Program-made: the position numbers and the translations under genes
Assembly (NCBI GenBank): GCA_027578915.1
Contig: JANBTT010000057.1
Location: forward strand, 45,315 to 109,314
Length of the DNA stretch: 64,000 nucleotides
Direction: 5' to 3'
Source of the DNA: Coemansia sp. RSA 1200
Lineage: Eukaryota; Kickxellomycota; Kickxellomycetes; Kickxellales; Kickxellaceae
The notes under the pieces: model-generated
The model's input: only the letters and a program-made list of their open reading frames with translations
Database searches by the model: none
What the model was told of the DNA's origin: nothing
Shown: positions 19,251 to 29,443 of the stretch, piece after piece
How positions within the stretch are numbered: the stretch's first letter is position 1
Layout: each line of letters begins with the position of its first letter

Positions 19251-22200
19251 CTAGATATCTCTGGAAACTCTATCCATCTGGGAATACAATGTGTTAAATG
19301 AGCTGCGAAACGCCTGTAAGGAGCTTCCGCTAGTAGCAGCAGCCTGATGCGCATTCGCCTTCAGTTCCCCTGCCAGCCATTTCATGGTTGCAATCATGTC
19401 AGCCACACTCTTTTCGCCAGACCCATTGGTTCTATTGCCAGTCTCGTCGTGCATCCACCCAGAGCCCGCTGTCCCATTCGTTGCTATAGCAGCAGGAGTA
19501 GCACAGAGGTTGGATCTGCCGCTAAATATTCGACTGTACACGGCCCCCTGGGCCTCAACATCGTCGGTGGCTTTACCCCCCGCCTGTCGCCCTATAAATC
19601 CCACCAGCTTGTCTTCCCCGCCGTTCACAACCAGGCTTTGAACAAGCATCTCTTCCCTGTCGGCATCCGACGCTGCTTTGAATATGTGGACAAGCATCTC
19701 GTGCTGTGCGATCCACGGGCGGGCGTCACATAACGTGTGGGCCACTACTGTTTGGAGGCTCGCCATGGACGACGCTAACGTCGTGGGCGACACACTGCGG
19801 GATACAGCATAACTGCCGGCAAGACACGCCAAAAGGGCCATTGGTCTCTCTGCCTGGAACAGCGGGTGCCCGATATTCCGGGCACACAACGAGAGGATCC
19901 TGTCAACACCCGTGCTGCTATCCTCAATACACGCAACAGCCGCAGAAAGAACGACGGTTGCGGCAGTTTGGGTTTGTGTGCTGCAGTTTGTCGAAATGCA
20001 CTCCTCAATAGCTGTACACGCATGCGTGTACATGGTATCGGTCAGTCTAGCCCGTCTCTGTGGCTCCATCACCCGAACCGCCGGCATCATTGCTTCAAAT
20101 GCAGCAAACGCACCAGCGCAGTCCAGAAGCCCACTGCATGCACCGGTGGACTGGGATACTATGCACCGGAGGACGTCTTCTGCAACAGTTGCCACCAGTG
20201 CTCTGTGCTTCATATCGGTGTCTTCGGAACCGAATAGATCCCAGGGCAGAATGCGGATAAGACCAAGGCGCGATGAGTCGGGGTTGCCACGAAGGGCCGG
20301 ACAGTCAATCGCGCTCTGAAAGCAGGTGTGCAGAGCCTGGGGCGAGAGCCCCTGCATCAGCGCCAAAAGAATGGTTGACAATGTTCCAGTCTTACCATCG
20401 TCGATGCACAGCGAATCCTTGTCCTGGAACAGTGTGGATATGATACCGCCGACCATGGTCTCAGCGGCAGTCGGATCCACCGCGGTGCTAGTCCGCGTCA
20501 GAAGCACCCACGCCTCCAGCAGTATTTTACACCCAAGCGAAGATCCCATCCCATTCAATACTTCGCTTAGCACGCTCGTTTCCCAGAACCTAAACGCATC
20601 GACTGAAGACAAACACCGCGCGCTCGCCGCAACCGAGGCCACCAGCTGCTGGTACGACGAGTACTCCTTCTGCTGCTTGTCATTGCCGCCGTCCGTGTAG
20701 CTATCGCCGGTGGCTGGCAGAAGAGCAAAAAGCGGATCGCGGTCCATGACGGCTGCAAACGACGCGAGGATCGAATGCTGATGGCCAAGCAGCCGCGTTT
20801 GGTCTTCGGGAGGAAAAGAAGCGAGCTCGCAGCACGCAATACGGATCATCTCGTAGTGTGCTTCGACCCGACTCAGACCATCAAGCAGGGGCATACTCCC
20901 ACTACCACTACTCTCTATCCCCGCATTACTCCTCGTGCCCAGCGATACTGCTAATGCATCCAGATACTTTGTCAAGACAAACGCGTTGCTTGTGAGCAAC
21001 GAAAGCGCAAACTTCCTCGACACTACGGAGAGGAGAGAAGCAACGGTTGACGACACGTCGTCCTGCAGTTGGAGCAGTGTTTTGGCCGAAAGCAAATCAC
21101 CAAACAGGATGTCAAGCATGGCAAGCGCAGCAGCCCGCGTGTCACGGTCACGGGCTCTGGGCAGCAGCGCAGAGATGCGGAACACGACGAACCTGATAAC
21201 CATCAAGTTGCCCTTGACTCGCTTACCGGTCTTCGGATCCTGCATCCCGTTGGGCTGACTCAGTCGCGGCAGCAGCGTCGTGGTTAGCTGCACCGCCAAT
21301 TCGCGCACGATTCCGGTGCACCGAACAACCACCCGCTGGCACTGTTTTGCATTGTCGAAGGAGGCGGCGGAGAACCTTGTGCAAATCCCACACAGCGCGA
21401 CCAGCACGGCCTTGAGTGACGGCGGGGCGCTCAGAAGGGCTTTGTGCGCAGCGAGCGCATGCTCGCAGAACCGCTCCATCAACGACCGCTTCATGCCCAC
21501 GTCATCGGCCCTCAGGTGCGCTTCCGAGCCAAACACGCCCGAGATGGTTTCGATCACCTTGCTGCACCGCTTGAATAGCGTTAATCGCTGCTGGGGCTGA
21601 AACCCCCGGTTCTGCGCAGTCGCCTGGGAAGCAGCGGCGGTGCTGAGCGTGAACAGGCGGCATGCGCCGGCAAACAGTTTTGACAGGTAAACGGCCACTG
21701 GTCGGCACTGCTCCAGGGTCGATTTCCAAATATCCGCGGACCGTAGCAGAGGACTATCGCTCCCCCCACACATGTAATCGAGACACTCGCTTGTGCTCTC
21801 CACAACCGTCAGCGCCAAGTGAGTCCTCTCGCCAACATCATCACCACCGCTACAGTCGGACGGTAGCTGTTCGCCCTTGGTCTTGCCGGGCAATAGGTCC
21901 TTTTCCAGCCGCGATGCCGTGTCGTCGCAGATCAGAGCCAGGCTAGCCAGACACGCGTCAACCGCATGCGCGCAGCACAGGGTGGTTTGGTCTGTTCCTC
22001 CCTGGCTGGATGAGGACACCTGTGCGCTGGCAATCGGGATGGATCGCAGGACCAGGGCCGAGACCCGCACGCCCGACTCGCATAACGTGGTGTTGCTGGG
22101 GTCTGCGGTCATCTCCTCAACCAGCGAGAGAATCGCCTCAACCTCCGGCGCTCTAACGGCCAAGGAGGCCTGCGGCGTATCCTGCGCAACGAAGGCGGTG

Positions 22201-22334
22201 GCCACAAGGGCGGCCGTGGCGTGGCCGAGCTCTATGCTGGCATTCTGGTCGAGTCGGCCGGTGCTCCTGGCCTCTGACACCAGCGATCTGGCTGTTGTGA
22301 CTAGCTCGTTGCTGCTGCTGGTGTCCAATATCAT
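19251..22334 (-). CDS. Large unrecognised helical protein
   Basis: I place the start at 22334 (MILDTSSSNELV), since the residues before it are a hydrophobic stretch read from promoter DNA; this gives 1027 residues. The sequence is rich in Ala, Leu, Ser and Cys with repeated helix-pair patterns over its whole length and no signal peptide, compatible with a HEAT/ARM-like alpha solenoid. A GSSLGCKILLEAWVLL segment and Cys-rich helices recur. I cannot name it with confidence; the general character is reminiscent of FIRRM/C1orf112-like (DUF4487) proteins of DNA repair, but this is only an impression. It shares a 541-bp divergent promoter region with MCM4. Single exon with normal GC-rich codon use, so the gene itself is convincing. 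Confidence 0.7.
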   Translation of the reverse strand: MILDTSSSNELVTTARSLVSEARSTGRLDQNASIELGHATAALVATAFVAQDTPQASLAVRAPEVEAILSLVEEMTADPSNTTLCESGVRVSALVLRSIPIASAQVSSSSQGGTDQTTLCCAHAVDACLASLALICDDTASRLEKDLLPGKTKGEQLPSDCSGGDDVGERTHLALTVVESTSECLDYMCGGSDSPLLRSADIWKSTLEQCRPVAVYLSKLFAGACRLFTLSTAAASQATAQNRGFQPQQRLTLFKRCSKVIETISGVFGSEAHLRADDVGMKRSLMERFCEHALAAHKALLSAPPSLKAVLVALCGICTRFSAASFDNAKQCQRVVVRCTGIVRELAVQLTTTLLPRLSQPNGMQDPKTGKRVKGNLMVIRFVVFRISALLPRARDRDTRAAALAMLDILFGDLLSAKTLLQLQDDVSSTVASLLSVVSRKFALSLLTSNAFVLTKYLDALAVSLGTRSNAGIESSGSGSMPLLDGLSRVEAHYEMIRIACCELASFPPEDQTRLLGHQHSILASFAAVMDRDPLFALLPATGDSYTDGGNDKQQKEYSSYQQLVASVAASARCLSSVDAFRFWETSVLSEVLNGMGSSLGCKILLEAWVLLTRTSTAVDPTAAETMVGGIISTLFQDKDSLCIDDGKTGTLSTILLALMQGLSPQALHTCFQSAIDCPALRGNPDSSRLGLIRILPWDLFGSEDTDMKHRALVATVAEDVLRCIVSQSTGACSGLLDCAGAFAAFEAMMPAVRVMEPQRRARLTDTMYTHACTAIEECISTNCSTQTQTAATVVLSAAVACIEDSSTGVDRILSLCARNIGHPLFQAERPMALLACLAGSYAVSRSVSPTTLASSMASLQTVVAHTLCDARPWIAQHEMLVHIFKAASDADREEMLVQSLVVNGGEDKLVGFIGRQAGGKATDDVEAQGAVYSRIFSGRSNLCATPAAIATNGTAGSGWMHDETGNRTNGSGEKSVADMIATMKWLAGELKANAHQAAATSGSSLQAFRSSFNTLYSQMDRVSRDI

Positions 22335-22875
22335 GAATAAAAGAATAGAAAAAAATAGAAAAAGAAAAATATAGAGTGAAGGAAAAAAGATATTGGAATA
22401 ACGCTGCAGTAACGAATTGCTGGCAAAACAAAAGCTGTCTTTTGCTGCGCATATCACGTTAGCAGGCCTTGCTTCCTCTTGATTCGCTGTGCGTGTACGC
22501 TAGAAAAAAAAAGGGAAGCGATTAAGGCACGCAGACGCGGAGATGTGATTTCGTGATCAACAAACGCAAATGTTTGTGTTAATGCGCCTTGTTGCCTTTT
22601 TCATTTTTCATTTTGCTTTGGCGTCGTTGAAAAGGCCGCGCTAAAATAAACAAAGAACCGTTCGCTCTTTCTCCCCTCTGTTTGTTTGTTTTCTTTCTTT
22701 CTTCAAAATAAAACGGCCAATAACATACCTATTTGTTTATTTTCAGCCATCCTCTCTTTTAACGTTATTTGCACTTTTATATTGGGTTATCCGCAGGTAC
22801 TGTCTATTGCTTCCATTCCTAGTCACGACAACACAGCAAAAGCAAGCAGGCAGAAAGAAAGAAAGAAAGGTAAGG
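22335..22875. promoter_or_regulatory. Divergent promoter shared with MCM4
   Basis: A 541-bp spacer. An ACGCGG (MCB-like) at 22535-22540 and TTTGGCGTC (E2F/MBF-like) at 22617-22625 are candidate G1/S elements, fitting an MCM gene. A GAAA tandem run precedes the MCM4 ATG, which sits directly after a splice-donor-like GTAAGG. Confidence 0.35.
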
Positions 22876-25797
22876 ATGTCAGGCGACCCATCAAGCTCAC
22901 CAGTCCTCGGACACGACTCGGACGCAGAGGAAGCAGGAGTGATGGGAGTGGACGAGTACAACACGCTTCCCGAGACGCCAGCGCCGTTCTCGCCGCCGCC
23001 GCTCCCGTTGGCGCGCAACAGACAGCAGGGCCAGCAGGCGAGGCCAGCAGCGGGAGCAAGAGGTGGCAGACAGCCAGCGAATGCAGCTCCGCCGCCGTCG
23101 TCGTCGCCGCCGCGTATCGGATTCAGCGACCTGCCGTCAACGCCGGGCGGCGGGTTCGGGTTTGGACAGAGCAGCCGGCTGGCGATGGGCGGGATGGCGG
23201 GCGGGTACTCGGAGGCGCTGTCGTCGCAGCTGGGCGGGATGACGATGGGTGCGCAAACGGGGCGCGCATCATCGGCGGCGGCAGCGGGTGTGCGGCGCGG
23301 AGACCTCGGATCGCGCGCGCAGGCGTTATCGTCGGAGCTGGGCGACATGGTGCTCAACGACCACGATGTGGACCAAGCGGGAGGTGGTGGAGCGCAACCG
23401 GCGGAGATCCGCACGATCTGGGGCACAATCGTGCATGTGCGCGACGTGATGAGCACATTCAAGGATTTCCTGCTCCACTTTGCAGCGGCGCACAGACCGC
23501 CGACAAGCAGCGGAGCGATGTCGGAGGCCGAGCTCCAGGAGCCCGTGTACCCGCAGCTGCTCCGACGGATGCACGACGCCGAGATCTACCAGCTCAACCT
23601 GGATGCGCAGAACATCCGCGCGTACGCGGGGGCGCAGAAGCTGTACCGCCAGCTGGTCAACTACCCGGAGGAGGTGGTGCCGATCATGGACTACGTGCTG
23701 ACGGAGCTGTACATGGAGCAGTTCCCGGACGCGGACGTGGAGCTGGTGCAGGCGGATCTGAAGGTGCGGCCGTACAACCTGAGCAGCACAACCAACATGC
23801 GCGAGCTGAACCCGAGCGACATCGACAAGCTGGTGAGCATCCGCGGGATGCTGATCCGGTCGTCGTCGGTGATCCCGGACATGGAGCGCGCGTTCTTCCG
23901 GTGCCAGCAGTGCGACTGGACCACCACGGTGGGCATCGACCGCGGCGCAATTGTCGAGCCCACGCAGTGCGGAAACACGGCGTGTCTGCAGAAGGAGACG
24001 GTTGGGCTGGTGCACAACCGCAGCTCGTTCGCCGACAAGCAGCTGTCCCGGCTGCAGGAGACGCCCGAGGTGATTCCCGACGGCCAGACGCCGCACTCGC
24101 TGACGCTGGTGACGCATGACGAGCTGGTTGATGTGGCCAAGCCCGGGGATCGGCTGGAGATCACCGGAATCTACCGCGGCGCGCCCGTGCAGCCCAACCC
24201 GCGCATGCGCACGGTGCAGGCGATCTACCGCACATACATCGATGTTGTGCACATCCGGCGGCTGGGCCGCAGCCGCGTGCAGCGCTCGGCCAGCCAGGGT
24301 CTGGATGTGGCCGAGGCCGTGGTTGATCCGCAGCACGAGGCAGCCGCGGAGTCGGCCTCGGCCAGCGGCGGTGGCGATGGCGATGGCGATGCGCGGCACC
24401 AGGCGTTCAGTGCGCGCGAGGTCGATGAGTTCAAGCGGTGGTCCCGCGACCCGCGCATCTTCGACATTCTGGCGCAGTCGCTGGCGCCCAGCATCTACGA
24501 GATGGACGACGTGAAGCGCGGCCTGCTGCTGCAGCTGTTTGGCGGCGTGCGCAAGGAGTTCGAGCGGTCGGGCGCGCCGCGGTCGCGTGGCGACATCAAT
24601 GTGCTTCTCGTCGGCGATCCCGGCGTGTCCAAGTCGCAGATGCTGGCGGCCGTGCATTCGCTGGCGCCGCGCGGAATCTACACGTCGGGCAAGGGGAGCT
24701 CGGCCGTCGGGCTCACCGCGTACGTGACGCGCGATCCCGACACGCGCCAGCTGGTGCTCGAGTCCGGCGCGCTCGTGCTGTCCGACGACGGCATCTGCGC
24801 CATCGACGAGTTCGACAAGATGTCCGAGACCACGCGGTCGGTGCTCCACGAGGTCATGGAGCAGCAGACCATCTCCATTGCCAAGGCTGGAATCGTCACG
24901 TCGCTCAACGCCCGATGCTCCATTCTGGCTGCCGCCAACCCCGTCGACAGCAAGTGGAACAAGGACCTCAGCATCGTCGAGAACATGAATCTGCCGCCCA
25001 CGCTTGTCTCCCGCTTCGATCTTGTCTTCATTGTGCTCGACACCGTCGACGAGGCGATGGACCGTCGGCTGGCCCGCCACATCGTCGGCCTCTACGTCGA
25101 CGATGGCGCTTCGGCCGTGCGCGCCGACGACGGTGCGCTCCCGCTTGTTCCAACCGAAAAGCTGACGCGCTACATCGCCTATGCGCGGCGGCACGTGCGG
25201 CCCGCGATATCCGAGGACGCCGGCCACAAGCTTGTTGACGAGTACGTTGCGCTGCGCCGCATGGGTCGCGACAGCGCGTCGGCCAACACCACCGCCGGCG
25301 CCGTGCGCGCCGGCGCCGGCGGAGCCAGCGGCCGCGTCACCGCCACGGCTCGCCAGCTCGAGTCGATGATCCGCATGGCCGAGGCGCATGCCAAGATGCG
25401 GCTCTCCGACACCGTCGAAGTCGGCGACGTGGCCGAGGCCTCCCGGCTGATGCGCGAGGCGCTGCGCGAGTCCGCCACTGATCCGCGCACCGGCCTCATT
25501 GATCTCGATCTGCTGACCACCGGCTTTGCCGCCAGCGACCGGCGCCAGCTCGACGCCATCAAGCGCGAGACCCGCCGCCTGCTCCTGGCCTCCGCCTCCG
25601 CTGCTCCGTCCGATGCCTCCAGCTCCGCCCTCTACCAGGTCTGGCTCGACCGCCTCAACGACCAGTCCTACGACCCCGTGTCGCCCCGCCTCTTCGACCA
25701 GGTCATCCGCGAGCTGCAGACCGAGGGCCTCATCAACGTCGTCGGCTCCGGCCGCAACATGCTGATTGTTGTCAAGCAGAACGCCGTGGACTCGTAA
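22876..25797 (+). CDS. MCM4: DNA replication licensing factor Mcm4
   Basis: I start it at 22876 (MSGDPSSSPVLGHDSD), giving 973 residues; the longer frame from 22807 adds a Lys/Gln stretch unlike the family. Order: a disordered Ser/Pro/Gly-rich N-terminus (about 1-165) with SP/TP sites, the MCM N-terminal domain with a zinc finger C343-C346-C365-C370, and the AAA+ domain with Walker A GDPGVSKS at 580-587, Walker B CAIDEFDKM around 641-649 and arginine finger SRFD. A winged-helix-like C-terminus follows. Family knowledge: one subunit of the Mcm2-7 helicase, loaded at origins in G1, and the N-terminal tail is a DDK target. Subtype is judged from the tail and overall fit. Codons are extremely GC-rich. 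Confidence 0.93.
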   Translation: MSGDPSSSPVLGHDSDAEEAGVMGVDEYNTLPETPAPFSPPPLPLARNRQQGQQARPAAGARGGRQPANAAPPPSSSPPRIGFSDLPSTPGGGFGFGQSSRLAMGGMAGGYSEALSSQLGGMTMGAQTGRASSAAAAGVRRGDLGSRAQALSSELGDMVLNDHDVDQAGGGGAQPAEIRTIWGTIVHVRDVMSTFKDFLLHFAAAHRPPTSSGAMSEAELQEPVYPQLLRRMHDAEIYQLNLDAQNIRAYAGAQKLYRQLVNYPEEVVPIMDYVLTELYMEQFPDADVELVQADLKVRPYNLSSTTNMRELNPSDIDKLVSIRGMLIRSSSVIPDMERAFFRCQQCDWTTTVGIDRGAIVEPTQCGNTACLQKETVGLVHNRSSFADKQLSRLQETPEVIPDGQTPHSLTLVTHDELVDVAKPGDRLEITGIYRGAPVQPNPRMRTVQAIYRTYIDVVHIRRLGRSRVQRSASQGLDVAEAVVDPQHEAAAESASASGGGDGDGDARHQAFSAREVDEFKRWSRDPRIFDILAQSLAPSIYEMDDVKRGLLLQLFGGVRKEFERSGAPRSRGDINVLLVGDPGVSKSQMLAAVHSLAPRGIYTSGKGSSAVGLTAYVTRDPDTRQLVLESGALVLSDDGICAIDEFDKMSETTRSVLHEVMEQQTISIAKAGIVTSLNARCSILAAANPVDSKWNKDLSIVENMNLPPTLVSRFDLVFIVLDTVDEAMDRRLARHIVGLYVDDGASAVRADDGALPLVPTEKLTRYIAYARRHVRPAISEDAGHKLVDEYVALRRMGRDSASANTTAGAVRAGAGGASGRVTATARQLESMIRMAEAHAKMRLSDTVEVGDVAEASRLMREALRESATDPRTGLIDLDLLTTGFAASDRRQLDAIKRETRRLLLASASAAPSDASSSALYQVWLDRLNDQSYDPVSPRLFDQVIRELQTEGLINVVGSGRNMLIVVKQNAVDS

Positions 25798-26100
25798 GCC
25801 CCTCCTTACTCTCCTTTCTCTTTATTTATTTTTCCTTATTGCGCATGCATCACGTGAATTGCTGCCTCCTCCGTCAATCTCGATCTGGTGTTGTGCTCTG
25901 ATCAGATCAATCTTTTTGCTCCTGGAGATAGTTGCAATTAAAGACGTGCAACAGGCAGATTTTTTTCCTCACTATCATTTGCAAGGGCCAGCAAATTGCT
26001 GAACCACCCTTTGTCTTTTTTTCTTCTTCTTCTTTCAATCCACCAATCTCGTTGCTGATGCTACCTGCATTCCGTCCTTTCCCCTTCTAAATTCCCCATC
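25798..26100. promoter_or_regulatory. bL28m promoter with CACGTG
   Basis: A 303-bp gap. CACGTG at 25851-25856, in the context ATCACGTGA, lies about 245 bp before the bL28m start codon. T/C-rich runs precede the ATG at 26101. Confidence 0.3.
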
Positions 26101-26499
26101 ATGTTTGGCCAGAATCTCGCCCGGATCACACGCGGCTCCACGCCCACCACGCATTTCTACCGCCTGCACCGGGACGGGCTGTTCGGGGAGACGCGGGTGC
26201 AGTTCGGCAACAACAAACCCAAGTCGCTGCACAAGACACGGAGGTTCTGGATGCCCAACATCCAGCTCGTCAGCCTGTACTCCGCCGCGCTCGACCAGAC
26301 CCTGCGCATCAGGGTCACCACGCGTGTGCTGCGCACTATTGACAAGAAGGGCGGGCTGGACAACTATCTGCTCGGCACCAAGGATACGAAGATCAATAGC
26401 CCGTTTGGGCTGGAGTTGAAAGCGAGGCTCAAGAAGGCGCTGGAGAGCAAGCAGAAGAAGCCCCAGCAACAACAGCGACTTCCACAGCAAACTCAGTAA
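26101..26499 (+). CDS. MRPL28: Mitochondrial ribosomal protein bL28m
   Basis: A 132-residue protein of the L28 family. The hallmark is VQFGNNKPKSLHKTRRFWMPN, which corresponds to the bacterial L28 block with a T/SRRxxxPN ending, followed by RIRVTTRVLRTIDKKGGLDNYLL. The C-terminus is Lys/Gln-rich. The N-terminus is short but positively charged and lacks acidic residues for 20 positions, suitable for mitochondrial import. Known role: large-subunit protein of the mitochondrial ribosome (Mrpl24 in yeast). Single exon; convergent with RNF220 (139 bp apart). Confidence 0.92.
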   Translation: MFGQNLARITRGSTPTTHFYRLHRDGLFGETRVQFGNNKPKSLHKTRRFWMPNIQLVSLYSAALDQTLRIRVTTRVLRTIDKKGGLDNYLLGTKDTKINSPFGLELKARLKKALESKQKKPQQQQRLPQQTQ

Positions 26500-26637
26500 C
26501 TCCCAGCCGATCCGTCTCCACGCCAAGAACACGTGACACTGGACAAACTTTTCTTTTTTTTTTCCAACCATGACAAAATATAAAGACAAATATTGTATTC
26601 GAACAAACACATATAAAAAGGGTTGTTGATGATGATG

Positions 26638-28936
26638 TTACAGGTAGATGCGACGCAGATCCGTGGGCTGCGTGATCTGGAGACACTGCGGACACAGCTT
26701 CTTGGTGCCCAGCGTGTGCATCCAGCATTTTTCGCAGTACACGTGCCAGCAATGGATGGACGCGCACGGCTTGTCGTAGGGCTCCAGACAGATCAGGCAC
26801 TTTTGAACGCTCTGCAGTAGCCGGTCCTGCTGGTTGATGCGCTCCTTCAGTGCATCGATGACCAGTTGCGACGCAGACGAGCCATGCTGGTGGTGGTGGT
26901 TGGTCGTCTGGGGCGGCGGGTCAGGTTTGGCAGAGGGAGGAGGCGTTGACGGCCCCTCCTGCGGCTGCGGCGGGTCATCGTCGGGCGCCACGAACTCCTC
27001 GAACTGCGGACCAGACAGCTGGCGCGAATGGCCGCCGCTACCACTGGGTCTTCCTCTTCTTCTTCCTTTTCCGGCCCCGCCAGCCAGCACGAGGTCTTTG
27101 TCCGTGTACTGCGCCGGCCCATAGTCGGTCTCGTCCTCCTGATCCACGTCAATATCGTCGTCGTTGTCCCTGTAACACGCCGAAGTGGTGGTCCCGAGTC
27201 CCGCGGCAACCACTCCGCCCTCCAGCATCGCCGTTGCGCGGATGCGTATCTGGCCATCCCACTCGTACGCTACCATCATCGATCCCCCGCCACCATCGTC
27301 ATTGCCATTGTCGCTGGCTTCGTTGCTGGGCGACTCGCCGGCGCTCTTGGCCAAACACTGGTCAATGTGCGCGTTAACCGCATCGCCATCGCCACTGATA
27401 ACCTTGTTGCACATAAAACACGTCTGTTCCACTGTTGCTGTTTCTGCTGCTGGCACTGCGGTTCCCTCCGTGCAGATCGAAACCTCAAAGTCTAGCTGGG
27501 AGTCCACGCTGCACGCAAACGGCGAGCTACTACTACTACTGTTACTATCGCCGATGGCCTGCGATTTCTGGGCATTGGATGTGTGCCGACGTTTGCGTTG
27601 CTGCTGGGAATTGGTTGCCGAGCGAGAGGCGCGCCGTTGATCAGTGCTGGTGCTGGTGCTGGTGCTGGTGAGTTTCGGTCTAACCCCACTTCCTTCTACA
27701 CCTGATGCTTGCCGGTGGTTACCGGGTCTGCTTCTAGTGCTGCTGCGCAGAACGGGCGCCGTTGGCGGCAGGGACGGAGACAATGGTTGTGACTGCGTGT
27801 CGAGCAGTTCTCTCTGTGAGCGTTTTCTGCTGGAGCGGCGAAGATCGCTGTTATCGTGGGTGTGGTCGCTTGCAACCGTGGGGCGTGACGGCGATTCGCT
27901 TGTCTTCTGCAGCTGCCGATCGCTGCGCAGGAACGGTGACGATCTGGTATGGTTTCTGGTGTTGGTCGGGGAAGTGCTTCCCGATCCGCGATGGTCGCTA
28001 TCGCTGGACACTTCACTTGAAGCGCTGTAAGACGATATTGACGGCAATGGCTCGGTTGTCTGTTGCTGCTGCCGATCACTGCGCAAGAACGGTGACGATC
28101 TGGTATGGCTTCTGGTGCTCGCTGAAGGAGCGCTTTTCGATCCACGACGTTCGCCATCACTAGACATCTCACTTGAAGTGGTGCTGTAAGATGATGCTGA
28201 TGATGACGATGAGGTCTCTTGCACGTACGTGTCGTCCTGTTGTTGCTGCTGCTGTTGCTGTGGGTGGCGGGACTCGCTTGCCGATTCATCTAGCGTCATT
28301 TTAGCCACCATTGCAGCGTCCATGGTGTTGGCGGGTCCGGCGGTCTCCAGCGGTGGGTTTTCTAGGATCGGAGTAGCCCCGCCTGCGATCTGGTCAGCAC
28401 CAATAGTGGCACGTGGTGGTGGATCAATGGCTGCTGGTTCCGCAGAGCCACCGTTCGGTCGTTGCTGAATGTGCAGCGATAATGACGAGAGAACTACGAA
28501 CACCAAAGTTAGGGGGGGGGGAATATTATCGATCACGAAAAAGGATATAAATAAATAACAAAAAAGGTTAGTCTGACATTTGGAAATTTGAATTTTTGTG
28601 AGAATTTCACAATTTTTTTCTTCCCCTCACAAATTCCTCAAAAACACGTTTTATCAATATAAATGATAGTGGCGCATATGTAACTGAACCAACAGCACTT
28701 GACAGAACACGAAATAAAGCGTATCCATGACAAGTGCTGTTCTCCTTTATTACAGCATTTTTTTTTTGCAACATTGCATTCGACATTTCGGTGGGAAGCC
28801 ACGAACCTTGGTTTGAGCTGATGGAGGGCGGGAGCGAACTGATTTTCTCGAGCCTAGCCGAGGAAACAGCGGTGGAAGCAGCAGACAGCTCTGGATAATA
28901 CAGCGAGTGTCTTGCCTTATTCATAGCGCAGTCCAT
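26638..28936 (-). CDS. RNF220: RNF220-like RING E3 ubiquitin ligase (two exons)
   Basis: The C-terminal RING (CLICLEPYDKPCASIHCWHVYCEKCW, then KLCPQCLQITQPTDLRRIYL) ends the protein exactly as in animal RNF220. Upstream are the two other family marks, a small zinc-binding CFMCNK...HIDQCL segment and YEWDGQIRIRATAMLEGG. The rest is Ser/Gln-rich with a polyQ run and two diverged copies of an HTRSSPFLRSDRQ block. The main frame is open from 26638 to 28536; I propose an intron at 28494-28806 (GTTCGT...TAG) joining an upstream exon 28807-28936 that starts at ATG 28936, both phase 1, for 661 residues. If that is wrong, an ATG at 28323 is the likely start. Animal RNF220 acts on Sin3B and in Wnt and Hedgehog signalling; the fungal target is unknown. 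Confidence 0.85.
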
Positions 28937-29443
28937 GGCTTAGCCATTATTTTAATCTTCACTACAACCGGAGCAAAAAAGAAGCGCAACAGAGTGAAAA
29001 TAAAACAAGGTCAAAGAGAGGACTACAATTGCCTTGTTCTTCTGGTCCCCCAAAAAGATAATGAACGAAAAAAAGAAGCACAAGCAACGAAAGACGTTCT
29101 ATTGTTGGCAGTTGCTTTGCTTGCTTGCTTGCTTGGCTCTAGGCTTTTTTTGTTTGCTAGGACCAAAGCGGTGGTGGGATATTACAATGTTGATAAACTG
29201 GAGTTAAATAGAAATTATCGTATGCTAAGAAGTAGTGGGTCAAAGAATTGCTATCGCTTGTCGGTCGGAGAAAAACGACGGGTTCTATCGCCGGTAACCC
29301 AGATGGAAGGACGATGGATGTGACAATAATTTTTTTCAACACCAGAAAATGGTTTTTGATGGATGCAACAAACAATTCGCAGAAAAAAAAAGATTGTGAT
29401 GGCACAGCATCAAGTTGTGATTGGCTTGCGCTGTTCATAATCT
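28937..29443. other. Gap between RNF220 and SCAI
   Basis: 507 bp between the proposed RNF220 start and the SCAI stop, both on the minus strand. It would hold the RNF220 promoter and the SCAI 3' end. Open frames here are short and featureless; nothing else is seen. Confidence 0.4.

Noticed and set aside
23326..25389. A 687-codon open frame antisense to MCM4
   Set aside because: MCM4 has very GC-rich third positions, which removes stop codons from one antisense frame. The product is His/Arg/Val-rich without motifs, a typical shadow.
26530..26535. CACGTG as a promoter element
   Set aside because: It lies between the convergent 3' ends of bL28m and RNF220, where no promoter is expected.
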